A DNA stretch of 64,000 nucleotides from Megascapheus bottae. Lineage: Eukaryota; Chordata; Mammalia; Rodentia; Geomyidae. Numbering within the stretch: position 1 is the stretch's first letter; every line of letters begins with the position of its first letter. This document shows positions 34,452 to 45,311 of the stretch, in pieces. The translations under genes were made by a program, and so were the position numbers. The notes under the pieces were generated by a model, which did no database searches, was not told the DNA's origin, and saw only the letters and a program-made list of their open reading frames with translations. Location: assembly GCA_024803745.1 (NCBI GenBank), contig JANJXV010000013.1:56208602-56272601 (forward strand), written 5' to 3'.

Positions 34452-35299
34452 CTGGGTTGGTTGGCATACGTAATCACTTCAGCAGTGTCGCCAAACAAGT
34501 TCTGAGCTTGGCAACACATGGTCATGCCACAAAGGTGCTGGCTCTGTGGAAATGGTGGTGTTTCTCTCAGTACTGTGGGCTCACCACCCCAGGTTCTGAG
34601 GTGAATGGAAAAAGGAGGGCCTAGACTGCATTTCTGCCCATTCCCTTCACCAGTGGAGGGGAATAAAGTTGTCCCTCCCCGAACGCCTCCTGCTGTCTGT
34701 GAGAAATGGAGGCTCCTGTCTGTGAGAAATGGAGGCAAGATGGTGTCCTTCAGAGGACAGGACTCACTGTAATTAGGTCTTCATTCGCCCTGCCAGAGAG
34801 GATGCTCTTAGTAGAGATCTCCTCTCTCTCCCCCCCCCCTTCACTTCATGGTAATAACTTGGAACACGCTAACGCTTGGGGGCCTGGAGCTGCTAAAACA
34901 CACAGCACGCTTGCGAATTCAATCCCACACAATTAAACTGTGGAAAATTGCATTCCAATACCTTGAGGAATAAAACCCCACAGGGGGTGTTTACCTTATT
35001 AGGGAGTCTGGGAACAACACAGGTAAAGTGGAGGGGAAAGCAGGGCACGGAGGGAGGAGAGGGATGGAGAGGAAAAAGATGCAGGAGAAGAGGGGGGTTC
35101 CCTAAAAGGGGCGCTGGGACCCCCTCTGAGGGGGCACCGTGTTTCTGTCCACACAGAGGTTATGACGTTTCTATTCCGGCCGGCCAGCTAGGCTGAGATG
35201 GTGCCTCATTGTGTTTTGATGGGCGTCTGTCTCCCCGGTAGCTAAAAACACGGTTGCACATTTTGCATTCATGCATGAGGGAGACCTGCACATCCGCGT

Positions 35300-35480
35300 T
35301 CGCCATAAAAAGACACGCCTCCCAGCTGTCCCTCCACAGGGGAGCGGACAAAGGAAATGTGGCAGAATGCTATTCAGCCATGAAGAAGCATAGCCCCGTG
35401 GCCTTTGCAGCCAAGTGGGAGGCCATGAAGGATATTTAGTTACCTTATGTTATATTTACATCACATTACATTATGTTACA
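35300..35480 (+). mobile_element. L1 3'-end fragment
   Basis: GCAGAATGCTATTCAGCCAT, GAAGAAGCATAGCCCCGTGG and GGGAGGCCATGAAGGATAT match the usual L1 3' segment (TGGAATACTATTCAGCCAT type). Flanking sequence to about 35660 may be its 3' untranslated part. Confidence 0.6.
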
Positions 35481-36351
35481 TAAAAGCTGAGTAGTGCTGG
35501 CCTGAAGGGGCAGTGGAGGTTTCTGGGGCCTGGGAGAAGTGGTGGGGGTGGGGGAGAGGAAAAGCAGTACAGGGGTGGAAAATCCCATCAAATTCACGAA
35601 TAGATACAATCAATACAAATCAATAACCATGTTTTAAGGATCCCTGTAAATGATACAAAATAATTAACTCAAAGGTTCCACCCGGGGATTTGAACCTAAA
35701 AAAGATGGTGGTTCTAAAAGGAGCTGTGACTTCACATGGAAACAGTGTAAAAGGTCTTCTACCCCAGGGAAGGGCTCTGGGGTGCTGGAGCGAACCTGGG
35801 AGAAGCACCTGGGAACCAGCCATGCCCACACCTTCAGCCACGTGACCACATGCTGATGGATGGCTGCCAGAAGGGCAGTGGCAGGGGGCACCGATTGCTT
35901 TAGTCACCTTCAACTGGCCATGGACTCAGATGGGATGTGGGTCTCTTGCAGCCTGTCTGGGGCTATCAGAGCTGTGGGGAGGGTGACAGGAGAGTGCAGA
36001 GGCTCTGTGGCCTCTACCTCTAGACCCTCAAGGAGGCAGGACCAGTCAGCTGTGCTCGACTGCCATTCTAGAGCCTGCTGGAACCCACAGGGTCACACCA
36101 GCAGAACCGATGGCTCCTCCTGCTCTCTCCCCTCTCCCCACTGTCTACCTGGCATACTACTGGGCTTCCTGAGGGGTGGGCCACCCCGCAGCCCTGCTCT
36201 CAGCCCAGCTCCCACCCTGGAGCCTTCTCATAGCCCAGAACTCGGAGTTTCTGGAAAGGGAGAAAACCTGGTGACTGCAAACCTCAAAGCTTTCTGGACA
36301 ATGGTGCCCCTCCTCTGTATCTGCTGCCATACCCCAGGTCAGCAGTGCACT

Positions 36352-36416
36352 GGAAAGGAGGGGGGAAGGCGGAAGAGGAGAACGGGGGAGGAGGGGGGGA
36401 AGAGGGGGACTGTCCA
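36352..36416. repeat. Purine-rich tract
   Basis: GGAGGGGGGAAGGCGGAAGA and similar. Confidence 0.75.
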
Positions 36417-36447
36417 TCTTCACACCGGCTCATGCTGCCTTTCTAGG

Positions 36448-36685
36448 GTTAGTCAGGGGTTTGAACTAGGGTCTGGGCGCTATCCCTAAGCGCTTCAGCT
36501 CCAGGCTAGCACTCTACCTCTTTGAGCCATGGTGCCACTTCTGGTTTTCTGGAGATTCACTGGAGATGAGAGTCTCATGGACTTTCCTGCCCAGGCTAAT
36601 CCTGGGTAGGAAACCATGATCTTCAGGTCCCAGCCTCCTGAGTAGCTGGGCTGACAGGCCTAAGCCACCGGCGCCTGGCCTTGCC
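36448..36685 (-). mobile_element. Full-length composite SINE
   Basis: Minus-strand copy: on the plus strand GGGGTTTGAACTAGGGTCTG, TTGAGCCATGGTGCCACTTC, TCACTGGAGATGAGAGTCTC and CCTCCTGAGTAGCTGGGCTG. Confidence 0.85.
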
Positions 36686-37862
36686 AGTGATTTCTGGCCA
36701 TTGCCTGCTGGCAGGGCCAGCGCACCCCAGGTCCTGACAGAAGCCACCACAACATGGGTATCCTCCTTTCAACACAGAGCCTGGTCTCTTGGGGACACTC
36801 AGCTGGCACTGGAAATCATCTCACCTCAAATCCTCAGGCTGATGTCCCCAGATCGGCCAGCACAGCAACAGACTGCACTCTCCCCAGCCCCCAAATCCCC
36901 TAGCAACTCCATCCCTGTGTGGAGCATCAGCTCCCTGGCTGTGATTGTGTGCCATCTGTGGACAGATAACAAGGGACAATAATCTGAGAATAGCCCTAGG
37001 CGTGCACTCAGCCGCTCAGACCTGTGCCTCCCCTGCCACTGGTAAATGGGACAAAGCCATACCAGGATGTGCCTCGGCCCCCATGGCTCCAGGGAGACTC
37101 AGCCCACTGGGTCAGTGAGCGGCGCGGCCACGGTGCCCCCGTGAGCAGCCGGAGTGAAGCCACTGAGTCCAGGAAGAAGCCAAAGGCACCGGGCTGAAGA
37201 TGCCCGAGCACACAGGAGGCAGGATCCCCCAGGGGGCTGCCAGCCCACTCGCCACCCCCAGGTGGGGTGGACAGCATAGAGAAGGGCATGGGGCTGTGGA
37301 AAGGAGGCCGTGTGGCAAAGATGGAGTTGTACACAGGTGAGAGAGCTCATTTGGCACATGAGATGTGTTCCTGGCTATTCTAGGGCGCCGACACCCCTCT
37401 TGAACACAGCTCCACACAGGTTCCATGGCCCCCACTGAGCACAGATCTCCCTATGGCTGGCTGGCACACGTGTGTGCATAAACACAGCAGTCAGCACGGG
37501 GCCAGGTCTGTGGGCCTCCTGAGGAACTGACTGAGGAGAGCCACGGCCGACGAATGCCAAAGCCGGGCTGATGTGCCCTGCCACTGTGAGCCTCGGATCA
37601 GGGCCTGGCTGTCCTGCTCTGGGAGGGGTGCCGAGGCCAGAGGAGCCGGGTCCCCCTCTGACAGAGCTGGGCTGACCATGAACTGCTGCAGGGGAGAGGC
37701 CTGCAGGGCAGGAACTGCCTGTGGGCACACACAGGGCCGGAGCCTGGACAGAGCAGCCCACCTGCCACGCAGCCACGCCAGCCCCAGTGGTAGGAAAAGC
37801 TAGGCTTTCTGGATGGCAAAGCAGGCAGAGATCAGGGGGATAAGTCCTGGTGCTCCTTGCTT

Positions 37863-37865
<3 letters not shown>

Positions 37866-37917
<52 letters not shown>
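37866..37917. repeat. (CA)n(TA)n microsatellite
   Basis: About 22 perfect CA units followed by TATATATG; UG repeats in the SHANK2 transcript. Confidence 0.95.
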
Positions 37918-37918
<1 letters not shown>

Positions 37919-38398
37919 GTGAACACCTGCTCACACACACACTGCCACCCACCAGCCCTTCACGTGTGAGCACAGCTTGCTTCAGAAACGACTTCCAGAA
38001 TTCTGAGGGAGCGGAATTCACTGGCAGGAAGATGCTACTGAACATTACCCACTGGCGTCATTCAAATGGCAAATGACAGGAAGTCCCGCCCTCCCCACAG
38101 CCTCTGTCCCAGAACCTGGGTCCATGGAGACAGAGGTGCAGGTGAAACCAGGACCGTAGTCCCTCTTTCCTTGGGTGCGGCAAGTGCCCAAGGCAGCAGC
38201 CTGGCAGAGAAGCCAGGGCATTGAGCTTTCCTTGGTCCAGGCTCAAGTTTTCCAGCTGTGTGGCTCTGGCCATGTTACTTAATGTCTCTGTTCCCTCATC
38301 CACTACAGCGAGAGGACATCAGACAGAGCACCACAAGTCGAGCTTCCTAAGTATACTCTCTGGACGATGAAAACATGGTTCCTAGGGCCTGTCCCAGC

Positions 38399-38483
38399 GG
38401 TAAAGGGGAGAGGAGGGGAGAGAGGAGAGGGGAGAGGAGGGAGAGGAGGGGGGAGGAAAAGAGGGGGGAGAGGAGAGGGGGTG
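38399..38483. repeat. GGGGAGAGGA purine tract
   Basis: Repeats of GGGGAGAGGAG with a few breaks; polypyrimidine in the transcript. Confidence 0.9.
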
Positions 38484-38774
38484 GCTGGGTTTCATGGTGG
38501 TGGATTTGTTTTATAGTTCCAACTTGAAAATGATTGGAGCCCTTCATGTAATGATAAACTCAAATTAAAAACTTAAAAAGCAATCATTAAAAATCAAAAC
38601 TAAAATTAAGTGACGGCATCTCAATGTGCGTACAGCTGCTGGCATAAACAACCAGAGGAAAATCGCTGCAAAGGGCTGTGGAACCCAGCCGTTTAATTGT
38701 ATGCCTTTACCAGACTGCATACCACACAGCGCCGAGAGGGAGGGCAGGAACCACCCTGGCGTCCTGTAGAGGAT

Positions 38775-39090
38775 GTGTGATGTGTGTGTGTATGCACATA
38801 TGTATGTGTGTGCAGGTTTACACATACATTCATGACTCTATATGTGTGTGTACACATGCACATGTATTGTTATACGAGCATGGGTGTGTGTGCAATTGCA
38901 TACATGTCTATACATGTGTCGTGCATGTGTGTGCATGTGTGTTGGTGAGTATATGCATGCCTAATGGTCTTGGGTACATTTATGCCTGTGTCTGATACAC
39001 ACATGTGGTATACATGTACATTTGTAAACACAAGTGAATGTGTATTTCAGTATAAATGCTTGTATGTACACACGTGAGTGTGTTAGAAAA
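38775..39090. repeat. TG/TA/CA-rich low-complexity DNA
   Basis: Interrupted alternating TGTGTG, TACATG and CACATG over 0.3 kb, probably a decayed dinucleotide repeat. Confidence 0.75.
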
Positions 39091-39127
39091 CACCTAGAGC
39101 AGAAGGCTGCTTCTCGTGGACTCAGAG

Positions 39128-39325
39128 ATATTCCAGGCTGGAAGGAGACACAGAGGCAGGCCCAGGTTCAAAGCCAGCCAGGCAGACAAATCTGGAAGAC
39201 GTGAAAGTCCAATTAACAGCAAAAGACCCGATGTGTGGGTGTGGCTCAAGTGGTAGAGTGCTAGCCTTATGTGGAAAAAGCCAAGTGAGAGCGTGAGGCC
39301 CCAAATTCAGGCCCCAGGATCAGCA
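39128..39325 (+). mobile_element. Composite SINE
   Basis: TTCAAAGCCAGCCAGGCAGA, TCCAATTAACAGCAAAAGAC, GTGTGGCTCAAGTGGTAGAG and CCCCAAATTCAGGCCCCAGG. The 5' end of the head is missing. Confidence 0.8.
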
Positions 39326-39966
39326 GCAAAAACAGACAAAAGCAGCAGGCTGTACCCCCAATAGGTCTGAGGCTAAAAGTCTTTGTTCAAGAAAAGGCAC
39401 TAGGGCCTACAAACCCTCAGATGTTCTCTTGCCATGTTGCCTGGCCTCTCTGCTCCCTTTCCCCTGACTCCAGCAAATTACATGAACCCGGTAACAGATA
39501 GCCCAGCTGGAGTGCCCAGGTCTCGGGGCCTTTCCTCTACAGGACCTCCCCTCCCTGTGCACCGGCCCAGGCCCAGCGTGCAGGGCAAGCTCCTGTCCTG
39601 ACTCAGGGCAGCCATCTCCCACTGACAGAGATCAATTTGGCCTCATTAATGTCACGGCTGCTGAGATTTCTTTCCCTTGAATAAATACCCGTTCCTAAAT
39701 ACCAAATCTCTAGGGCTTATTCTCCAAATGTTAATAGGGGGAATCTGTGGAGAAGATTCATAGGTGGAAGCCAGCTCCGAGCTGTCAAGAGCAGGGGGGA
39801 GCGGCCGGCCTCATCTCCTGTTCAGCCCTTCTGCTGACTGTGCGTTTGGGCTTTTGCCACCATGGGACCAGCTCACAGAGCTGGGGCAGCCCAGGTGAGT
39901 GACAGGCCATGCGTACATGGCCTTATGTCCACCAGGCCCAGGCTTGTGCTGGCCAGACCAGGTCTG

Positions 39967-40007
39967 GAGCTGTGGCTCAAGAGGTAGAGCTCACAGGGAC
40001 ACAGGAA
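39967..40007 (+). mobile_element. SINE tail fragment fused to a minisatellite
   Basis: GAGCTGTGGCTCAAGAGGTA then GAGCTCACAGGGACACAGG. The typical SINE motif GAGCTCAGGGACAG passes directly into the GGGACAC-rich array. Confidence 0.55.
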
Positions 40008-40112
40008 CATGGGGCACAGAAACACAGGGACATGGGGGCACAGGGACACTGATGACACAGGGACACGGGGACACGGGGACACGGGGACACGGGGGCACAG
40101 AGACACAGGGAG
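40008..40112. repeat. 8-bp minisatellite (ACACGGGG type)
   Basis: ACACGGGG units are perfect at about 40064-40092, with degenerate GGGACAC units on both sides. Confidence 0.9.
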
Positions 40113-40870
40113 AGGGTGGAGTCACCATGGGGACAGGTAAGTTTTGGAGCCCTGCTCCCCCAAATGGCAGCCAGGAGTGGGACAGATCCCCTGCCGTGGG
40201 GAGGACGAGCCTGGGGCCAGCAGAAATGCCAGGCATGGGGTCTGCTAGAGGCAGGTGGAGGGCTGGAGGGACAGCCCCCACTCCCCAGGAGGAAGATGTT
40301 CTGGTAGAACACAGTAAGGACGGCTCCTCGAGTGGGCACAGGCCACCCGGCCCCCAGCCCAGGCCGCCCGCTCTCTCCACACTCAGCACCCCTGGGGTGG
40401 CCCAGCTCGGCCCCCCTGGTCTGGACCCCAACACCCCTGGCAGCCAGGGAGGGCCAGCCCACCACTCCCCTCTCATCTGGCCACTCCTGATCGGTGCGCA
40501 TGGGACAACATCACCCAAAGACACAGGCCCCACTCTGGAAGCTGCATCACGTGGCCTCCCCGGAGGCCGAGATGGACGGAGGGGACAGCAGGACAGTGGC
40601 AGGAGGGGCAGCATGGTCACATGTGTCCTTCATTCTTCTAGGACCAGGACATGAGAGGGGGGTGGGGCCAGACGCTGGTGTGCAGCAGTCACGACAGCCA
40701 AGGACGCCCCAACTGTCTGCCCAGCCCCCACCGTGGCCACAAGACACAGGACTGTGATGGCTTTCCTGGATTCCAGCAGGAGTGTGCCTACCGGCACCTG
40801 ACTGCCCTGAGGGCCCCCATCTCTGCTCAAGCACCCCAGAAGCTGTGCAGGTGCCCGGCATGAAGAGTCC

Positions 40871-40919
40871 TGCATGCATGCACGTGCATACACGCGCACA
40901 CACGTGCGCGCGCACAAAT

Positions 40920-40960
<41 letters not shown>

Positions 40961-40962
40961 TG
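40871..40962. repeat. Alternating purine-pyrimidine block
   Basis: Strict alternation for 46 nt (40871..40916, including GTGCGCGCGCACA), then three bases out of register, then (CA)n to 40962. A Z-DNA-type sequence. Confidence 0.9.
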
Positions 40963-42008
40963 CCACCTGGCTCCCCTCTGCCCCTCCCCCGTTTTCTTGT
41001 CCTTGGTGCCTGTGATGGCCTCTGGGCTCCGTGTCCTTGCCCACGGCTGCCTGGAGTAGCTGACCCCTGGGTCCCTGCTCCCCAGCGAGGCCCCGCCCAC
41101 CCCACGGCAGCACAGGGGACTGGGCGAGAAGGCATGCCGCCTAATTGCCCTCCATCATACATATGGATGGTCTGGCAGCCACACTTGGGTCCTCTCCTCA
41201 CCTAGAAATACAACTGCCACTTACGTTGCTATGGGAACACAAAGTCTGCATCCCAAATAAGACTCATGGCAGAACTTTAAGAGGACTTAGAAAGAGCAGC
41301 CTCCTGCCCTGTCCTCACAAGGGCAACACCACATCCCCCTCCCTCGGCCCCCACTTCCCACCTCCATCTTCTCAGAGCCCAGCCCTGCTGTGTGCGATGC
41401 TGCTGCGGCAGCCACAGGACCTTGGAGCTGGGTCCAATTCCTGGAGCAGAGAAGCTCCAAGCAGGAAGCAAGCCCACGGCAGCCGTGCCTGTGTGGCTCA
41501 GAGGCCTTCTCCACTCCACAGCTGAGGTCCAGGCGCTCCCAGAGGGGGCTGGAGGGGACACTAGCCCTGTGACTGAGGTTCGGGGGTGTTGGAAAGTTCT
41601 GGACCTGACAGGTGACAGCCGTGTGCCGTAAATGGACCTCAGACTCGGAACCCCGCCTTGAGATATTTAAAATGGTGACACTGTTAGGTCAGATGCACTT
41701 GGCCCAATGAAATGGACCCAGACTGGCAGGTTGTTTCATGTCCCGGTGGAGTGGCAGTGGGTGGTGGGGTGTCCACGTGGGGCAGAGGGTACCCCTCCGT
41801 GGGGACAGGCGGAGCCTGCACTGTCAAGCAGTGGCTGACACGAGAGTAGCCCTAAGTTTGTTTCCTTTCTGGAATGTTCCACAGAAGTAAATCTACGCAG
41901 TACACACTGTCTGGTCTGAAAGCGGCCAGCCTCTGTGTCACAGCGTCAGGGCAGTGGCAGGGGCAGCGCTCAGGACCCGACACACAAGGAGCCTGGCTCA
42001 AACATTCA

Positions 42009-42032
42009 CGCGCACGCGCACACACACACACC
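42009..42032. repeat. CA/CG tract abutting an exon donor
   Basis: CGCGCACGCGCACACACACA ends 7 nt from the 78-nt exon; it reads (UG)n(CG)n in the transcript at about +8 to +31. Confidence 0.95.
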
Positions 42033-42038
42033 CATTAC

Positions 42039-42116
42039 CTGAAATGGTGTCTGGCTATTGTAGTTCTTCAGTTCCTTGTTCCCACCCCGGAAGAGCAGCA
42101 CACGGGCACAGCTGTC
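42039..42116 (-). CDS. SHANK2: SHANK2 coding exon: ankyrin repeat
   Basis: This 78-nt, phase 0-0 exon encodes 26 residues, DSCARVLLFRGGNKELKNY then NSQTPFQ. It is helix 2 and the hairpin of one repeat (CARVLLFRGGNKELKN) and the start of the last (SQTPFQ). FRGGNKELKNYNSQTPFQ is the SHANK2 form; as I recall, SHANK3 has ANKDVRNYNSQTAFQ. The acceptor is TCTCGGCTCCCAG before GAC AGC and the donor is TTTCAG/GTAATGGG. The donor differs from consensus at +4 to +6, and within about 7 nt it runs into an alternating UG/CG tract. Confidence 0.97.
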
Positions 42117-43224
42117 CTGGGAGCCGAGAAGAAGCGTCATTACCAGAGGGCAGGCCGGCCGGGTTCACCCGCGGCATGGCGTGGCATGGTGCCCACTGCC
42201 CACCAAAGGGCCAGTGGGTTCATGGGCTGGTGACAAGCACAGACTGCGTCGCCCTGCCTGGACATGATTTTCTGCTTACAATCAAATCCCTAATTATCTG
42301 ATTGAATAGGAGGAGAGAGAATATTTTGATCATCATATAATTTATTAGAAGTGTGAAACTGGGGGTCCAGGTAAAATTAATCAAGTGTGAGTATCATTTC
42401 ACATACCTGTAAACCTCTGGATTTACTAAGGAAAGGCTTGCCAGGGAAAAATCCACTGCAGCGTCACTGTCACCACCAAAACCACCACCTTCAGCGCCAC
42501 CAGCAGCCTGTGGCTGTGTACCAGTGTGAGCCAGGCACATGTGTGTTTGCCGTGCGTCTCTCCCCCCTAGCACCCCGAGAGCCAGGCCGTTGCCTCGGTG
42601 TGACAGGGAAGGTGGCTGAGGCAAGGGCTGGCTGTCCCTACAGCAGGCCCACTGACCCACTCCTGGACTGGGGAGAGCAGGGGCAGGCCCAGCCAGCAGG
42701 ACTCAGTAAACCAGGGCCTACTTTATCAATAAAGTTTTATTGGCACACAGCCATGTTCATCCACTGACGGGCAATCTCGGGCTGCTGTAGAGCAGCTGCA
42801 CTGGGCCCTGGGGTCACCACAGCCTCAAATGTGCAGAAGATGCTGCTAGTCCAGTGTGAGGCCTGTGAGGGGAAGCTGGGAGGAGAGGCCTGGGAAGGGA
42901 GGCACAGGAGGGGGGGTCAGGAGGGGAGGCCCAGGAGAAAAGGGCACCTGAGCCTCCGGCCACCTCAGGACCCTCCTGGCCAGCAAAGGAGGGGTGGGAG
43001 GAGTGGTGTGAGCAGGGGCCGGGCATGAGAGGGAGGCCAGCTTGACTGACTGCGGAGTCACAGTGCGTGGGGAAGCCCAGAGGGCCGCCGAGACGTTCTG
43101 AGGACACCTTGTCCACGGTCAAACGGGGCACGTCGCGTGCAGGCGGCCAGCAAGCAGCAGATGTGGACCCATGCTGGCCAGCCCTGAGCCAAGCCAAATG
43201 ATGGGTTCTCTAACCCAGCTGGGC

Positions 43225-43420
43225 GGCTCAGGCCAGGGAAGGCCCAGAGGACAGTTTATTTGAAGCCAGCCCATCAGGAAAGTCCACGAGAGACTCATCT
43301 CCAATTAACCAAACAAAAATGTTGGGAGTGGAGCTGTGGTTCAAGTGGTAAAGTGCCAGCCTTGAGCAAAAGCAGCTCAGGGGCAGCACCCAGACCTTGA
43401 GTTCCAGGCCCAGGATGGGA
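43225..43420 (+). mobile_element. Composite SINE
   Basis: TTGAAGCCAGCCCATCAGGA, CATCTCCAATTAACCAAAC, GAGCTGTGGTTCAAGTGGTA and CCTTGAGTTCCAGGCCCAGG; the head is decayed. It lies about 80 bp inside the intron after the 117-nt ankyrin exon. Confidence 0.8.
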
Positions 43421-43427
43421 AAGAACA

Positions 43428-43478
43428 CACGCATGCACACATGTCATACACGCACACACCCACACACGCATGCGCACC
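43428..43478. repeat. CA-rich tract near an exon donor
   Basis: CACACATGTCATACACGCAC and ACACACCCACACACGCATGC; UG-rich in the transcript at about +22 to +72 of the intron after the 117-nt exon. Confidence 0.9.
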
Positions 43479-43499
43479 CGGGCCTCGCGTGGGACTCAC

Positions 43500-43616
43500 C
43501 TGGTTGTAGAGGGCGCAGATGTGCAAGGCCGTGTTGCCCGAGGCGTTCTGTGCACCCATGTCCGCCCCGTAGAACAGCAGGTGCTCGAGGTGCTGCACGT
43601 GGCCGTACCTGCAGGC
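43500..43616 (-). CDS. SHANK2: SHANK2 coding exon: ankyrin repeat
   Basis: This 117-nt, phase 0-0 exon encodes 39 residues: ACRYGHVQHLEHLLFYGADM followed by GAQNASGNTALHICALYNQ. YGHVQHLEHLLFYGAD is helix 1-2 of one repeat and GNTALHICALYNQ is helix 1 of the next. The acceptor is GCGTCTCAG before GCC TGC AGG and the donor is AACCAG/GTGAGTCC. The exon is exactly one repeat-length and symmetric, so skipping would delete about one ankyrin unit without a frameshift. Its downstream intron is UG-rich in the transcript from about +22 to +72, a possible splicing-regulatory context described among the findings. Confidence 0.97.
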
Positions 43617-43799
43617 CTGAGACGCAGAGCCACAGCAAGGTGGCACCCTGACGTGTCTGCAGCGACCTGCCTCCTCCCCCTCCTCCCCACCCCCCTCCCA
43701 CTTCCCTTCCCATTTGTTCAGTGAGGGGAGGCCTCCTGGGTAGCGGCTCCCCTGGCTGTCTCTCTGCCTCTGCCTCTGGAGGCTGACTGTGGAAGGGAG

Positions 43800-43976
43800 T
43801 CATGTCTCAGGTGAGATCAGGAGGATCACAGCCTGAGGCCAGCGCTCAGCAGACATGCAAGACCTTATCTAAAAACTAAAGCATGCACGGGCTGGAGGCT
43901 TGGCTCAAGTGATAGAGCACCTAGCTGGTAAGCCTGAGCTCTGAGTTCAAACCCCAGCACCACCACCACCAAAAAG
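43800..43976 (+). mobile_element. Diverged SINE with ID-like tail
   Basis: AGGATCACAGCCTGAGGCCA, GGAGGCTTGGCTCAAGTGAT, AGAGCACCTAGCTGGTAAGC and TGAGTTCAAACCCCAGCACC. The tail resembles a stand-alone ID-type element (CACCTGCCTAGCAAG form). Confidence 0.65.
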
Positions 43977-44827
43977 AAAGTATTGGCACTATCGATTAGA
44001 CACGCATCAAAGCTGTGCAGTGTCCACTGGCCCCCACGCTGCCTCCCGCGGCCCTCTGGTGACTGAACAACATGGACCACTTGAGGATGCTGCCCTCCTA
44101 CCGGCTCTGAGCCCCAAATTCTCCTGAGGCTGCGGATCCTGCCGCGGGGATATGGGGGTGGGGCCCAGAGCCACAGGGACCGGCAGCGACTCCACAGGCC
44201 TGGCTCAGGACACACTGGGTTCCCAGCTGGACCACATCAGAACTGCTGGGCAAGGGTGGCAGGGGTGGTCGGCCATGGGAAAGGGAGCAGAAGGGAGAGA
44301 GACAGAGACAGACGACGGGCTGGGCAAAGGACAGCCTGCCCCATCTGGGGACTTCTCAGGGACGAAGGCCTAGCTGCCCTCCTGGACCCCCTCAGCCCGG
44401 GATCCATTCTCTCCATGAAGAAAGGATGGCTCCCCAGGGGAGCTCCCGACTGACTTTCCCAACAGCTTCACTTAATCGTTCTGAAATCCACAGAGGCCAC
44501 AGCGCAGACATGCTCAGTCGTGACTCCTGACTCCTCTGCCGGCCACCATTGCCCCCTCAGGCTGGGACATCCCCTCCCCCAGCTCTTCCGGCACCCCTTC
44601 CCCCCACAGCTACACGGGGTCATGGGGCACACGCATGGGTGTGTGTCTGGAACTCTGGCCCCCAAGGCCATGTCCTTGGGGACATTAGTGACACTGGGTT
44701 TGTCACCAGGCTTGGGTTTCTAACAGCATCTGCACTAAAGGGAGCCAGAGAGGGGGACACACCTGAAGACAGAGCAGTCACCCCAACGCCCCCTGGCCCA
44801 AATTGGGATGACCATATTTATGCATTT

Positions 44828-45035
44828 ATTTTATTTTGAACTCTAAGCCTCACATTCCAGCTCATGGCTGTTCCTCTACCACTTGAGCCACACTTTTAGT
44901 CTAGCTTTTTTGCTGGTTAATTAGAGATAGAACCTCAAAGGCTTTTCTTCCTGGGCTGGCCTTGAACTGTGAACCCTCAAATGTCAGCTTTCTGAGAAAC
45001 TAGAAATTATAGCCACCAGTGACTGTGCTTGGCTT
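44828..45035 (-). mobile_element. Composite SINE
   Basis: Minus-strand copy: on the plus strand CTACCACTTGAGCCACACTT, GCTGGTTAATTAGAGATAGA and TGGCCTTGAACTGTGAACCC. The tail end is degraded. Confidence 0.75.
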
Positions 45036-45311
45036 ATTATATTATTCACATATTATTATATTATTCATATATGCTAGCCGAATGATTCCTATCCAATAAT
45101 GTTATTATTTAACAAAACCCATCGAATAAATGGGTATCTGTGGGCCGGCCCTGGTATAAATTAAAAGGAGCAAGAATAGAAAGCACAAGATGTGTAGCGA
45201 GGCCATGGAGTTGGCAAATCTCAGCTTGCCAGGAGAGGGGCTCCATTGTCTGTGACAGGAAACACCCAGCAGGCCAGCCACTCAGGAGGTGGTGACCATC
45301 AGGGCCAGTCA

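Larger units (their letters stand above)
28297..42038 (-). other. SHANK2: SHANK2 intron, 13.7 kb, before the last ankyrin exon
   Basis: The donor is at 42038 (GTAATGGG) and the acceptor ends at 28297 (TTGGCAG). It contains SINEs, an L1 3' fragment near 35300-35480, purine-rich tracts (33076, 36352, 38399), a (CA)n run at 37866, TG/TA-rich DNA at 38775-39090 and an 8-bp minisatellite at 40008. An alternating purine-pyrimidine block lies at 40871. Non-repetitive AT-rich stretches at 34130-34340 and 39640-39760 could be conserved noncoding DNA. No additional exon is seen. Confidence 0.85.
42117..43499 (-). other. SHANK2: SHANK2 intron, 1.4 kb
   Basis: This intron lies between the 117-nt and 78-nt ankyrin exons. 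It starts (transcript order) with a UG-rich tract (43478..43428), then a plus-strand SINE (43225..43420), single-copy DNA and an AT-rich, non-repetitive block at about 42240-42420 with several TAATTA-like cores. No exon is visible inside. Confidence 0.85.
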
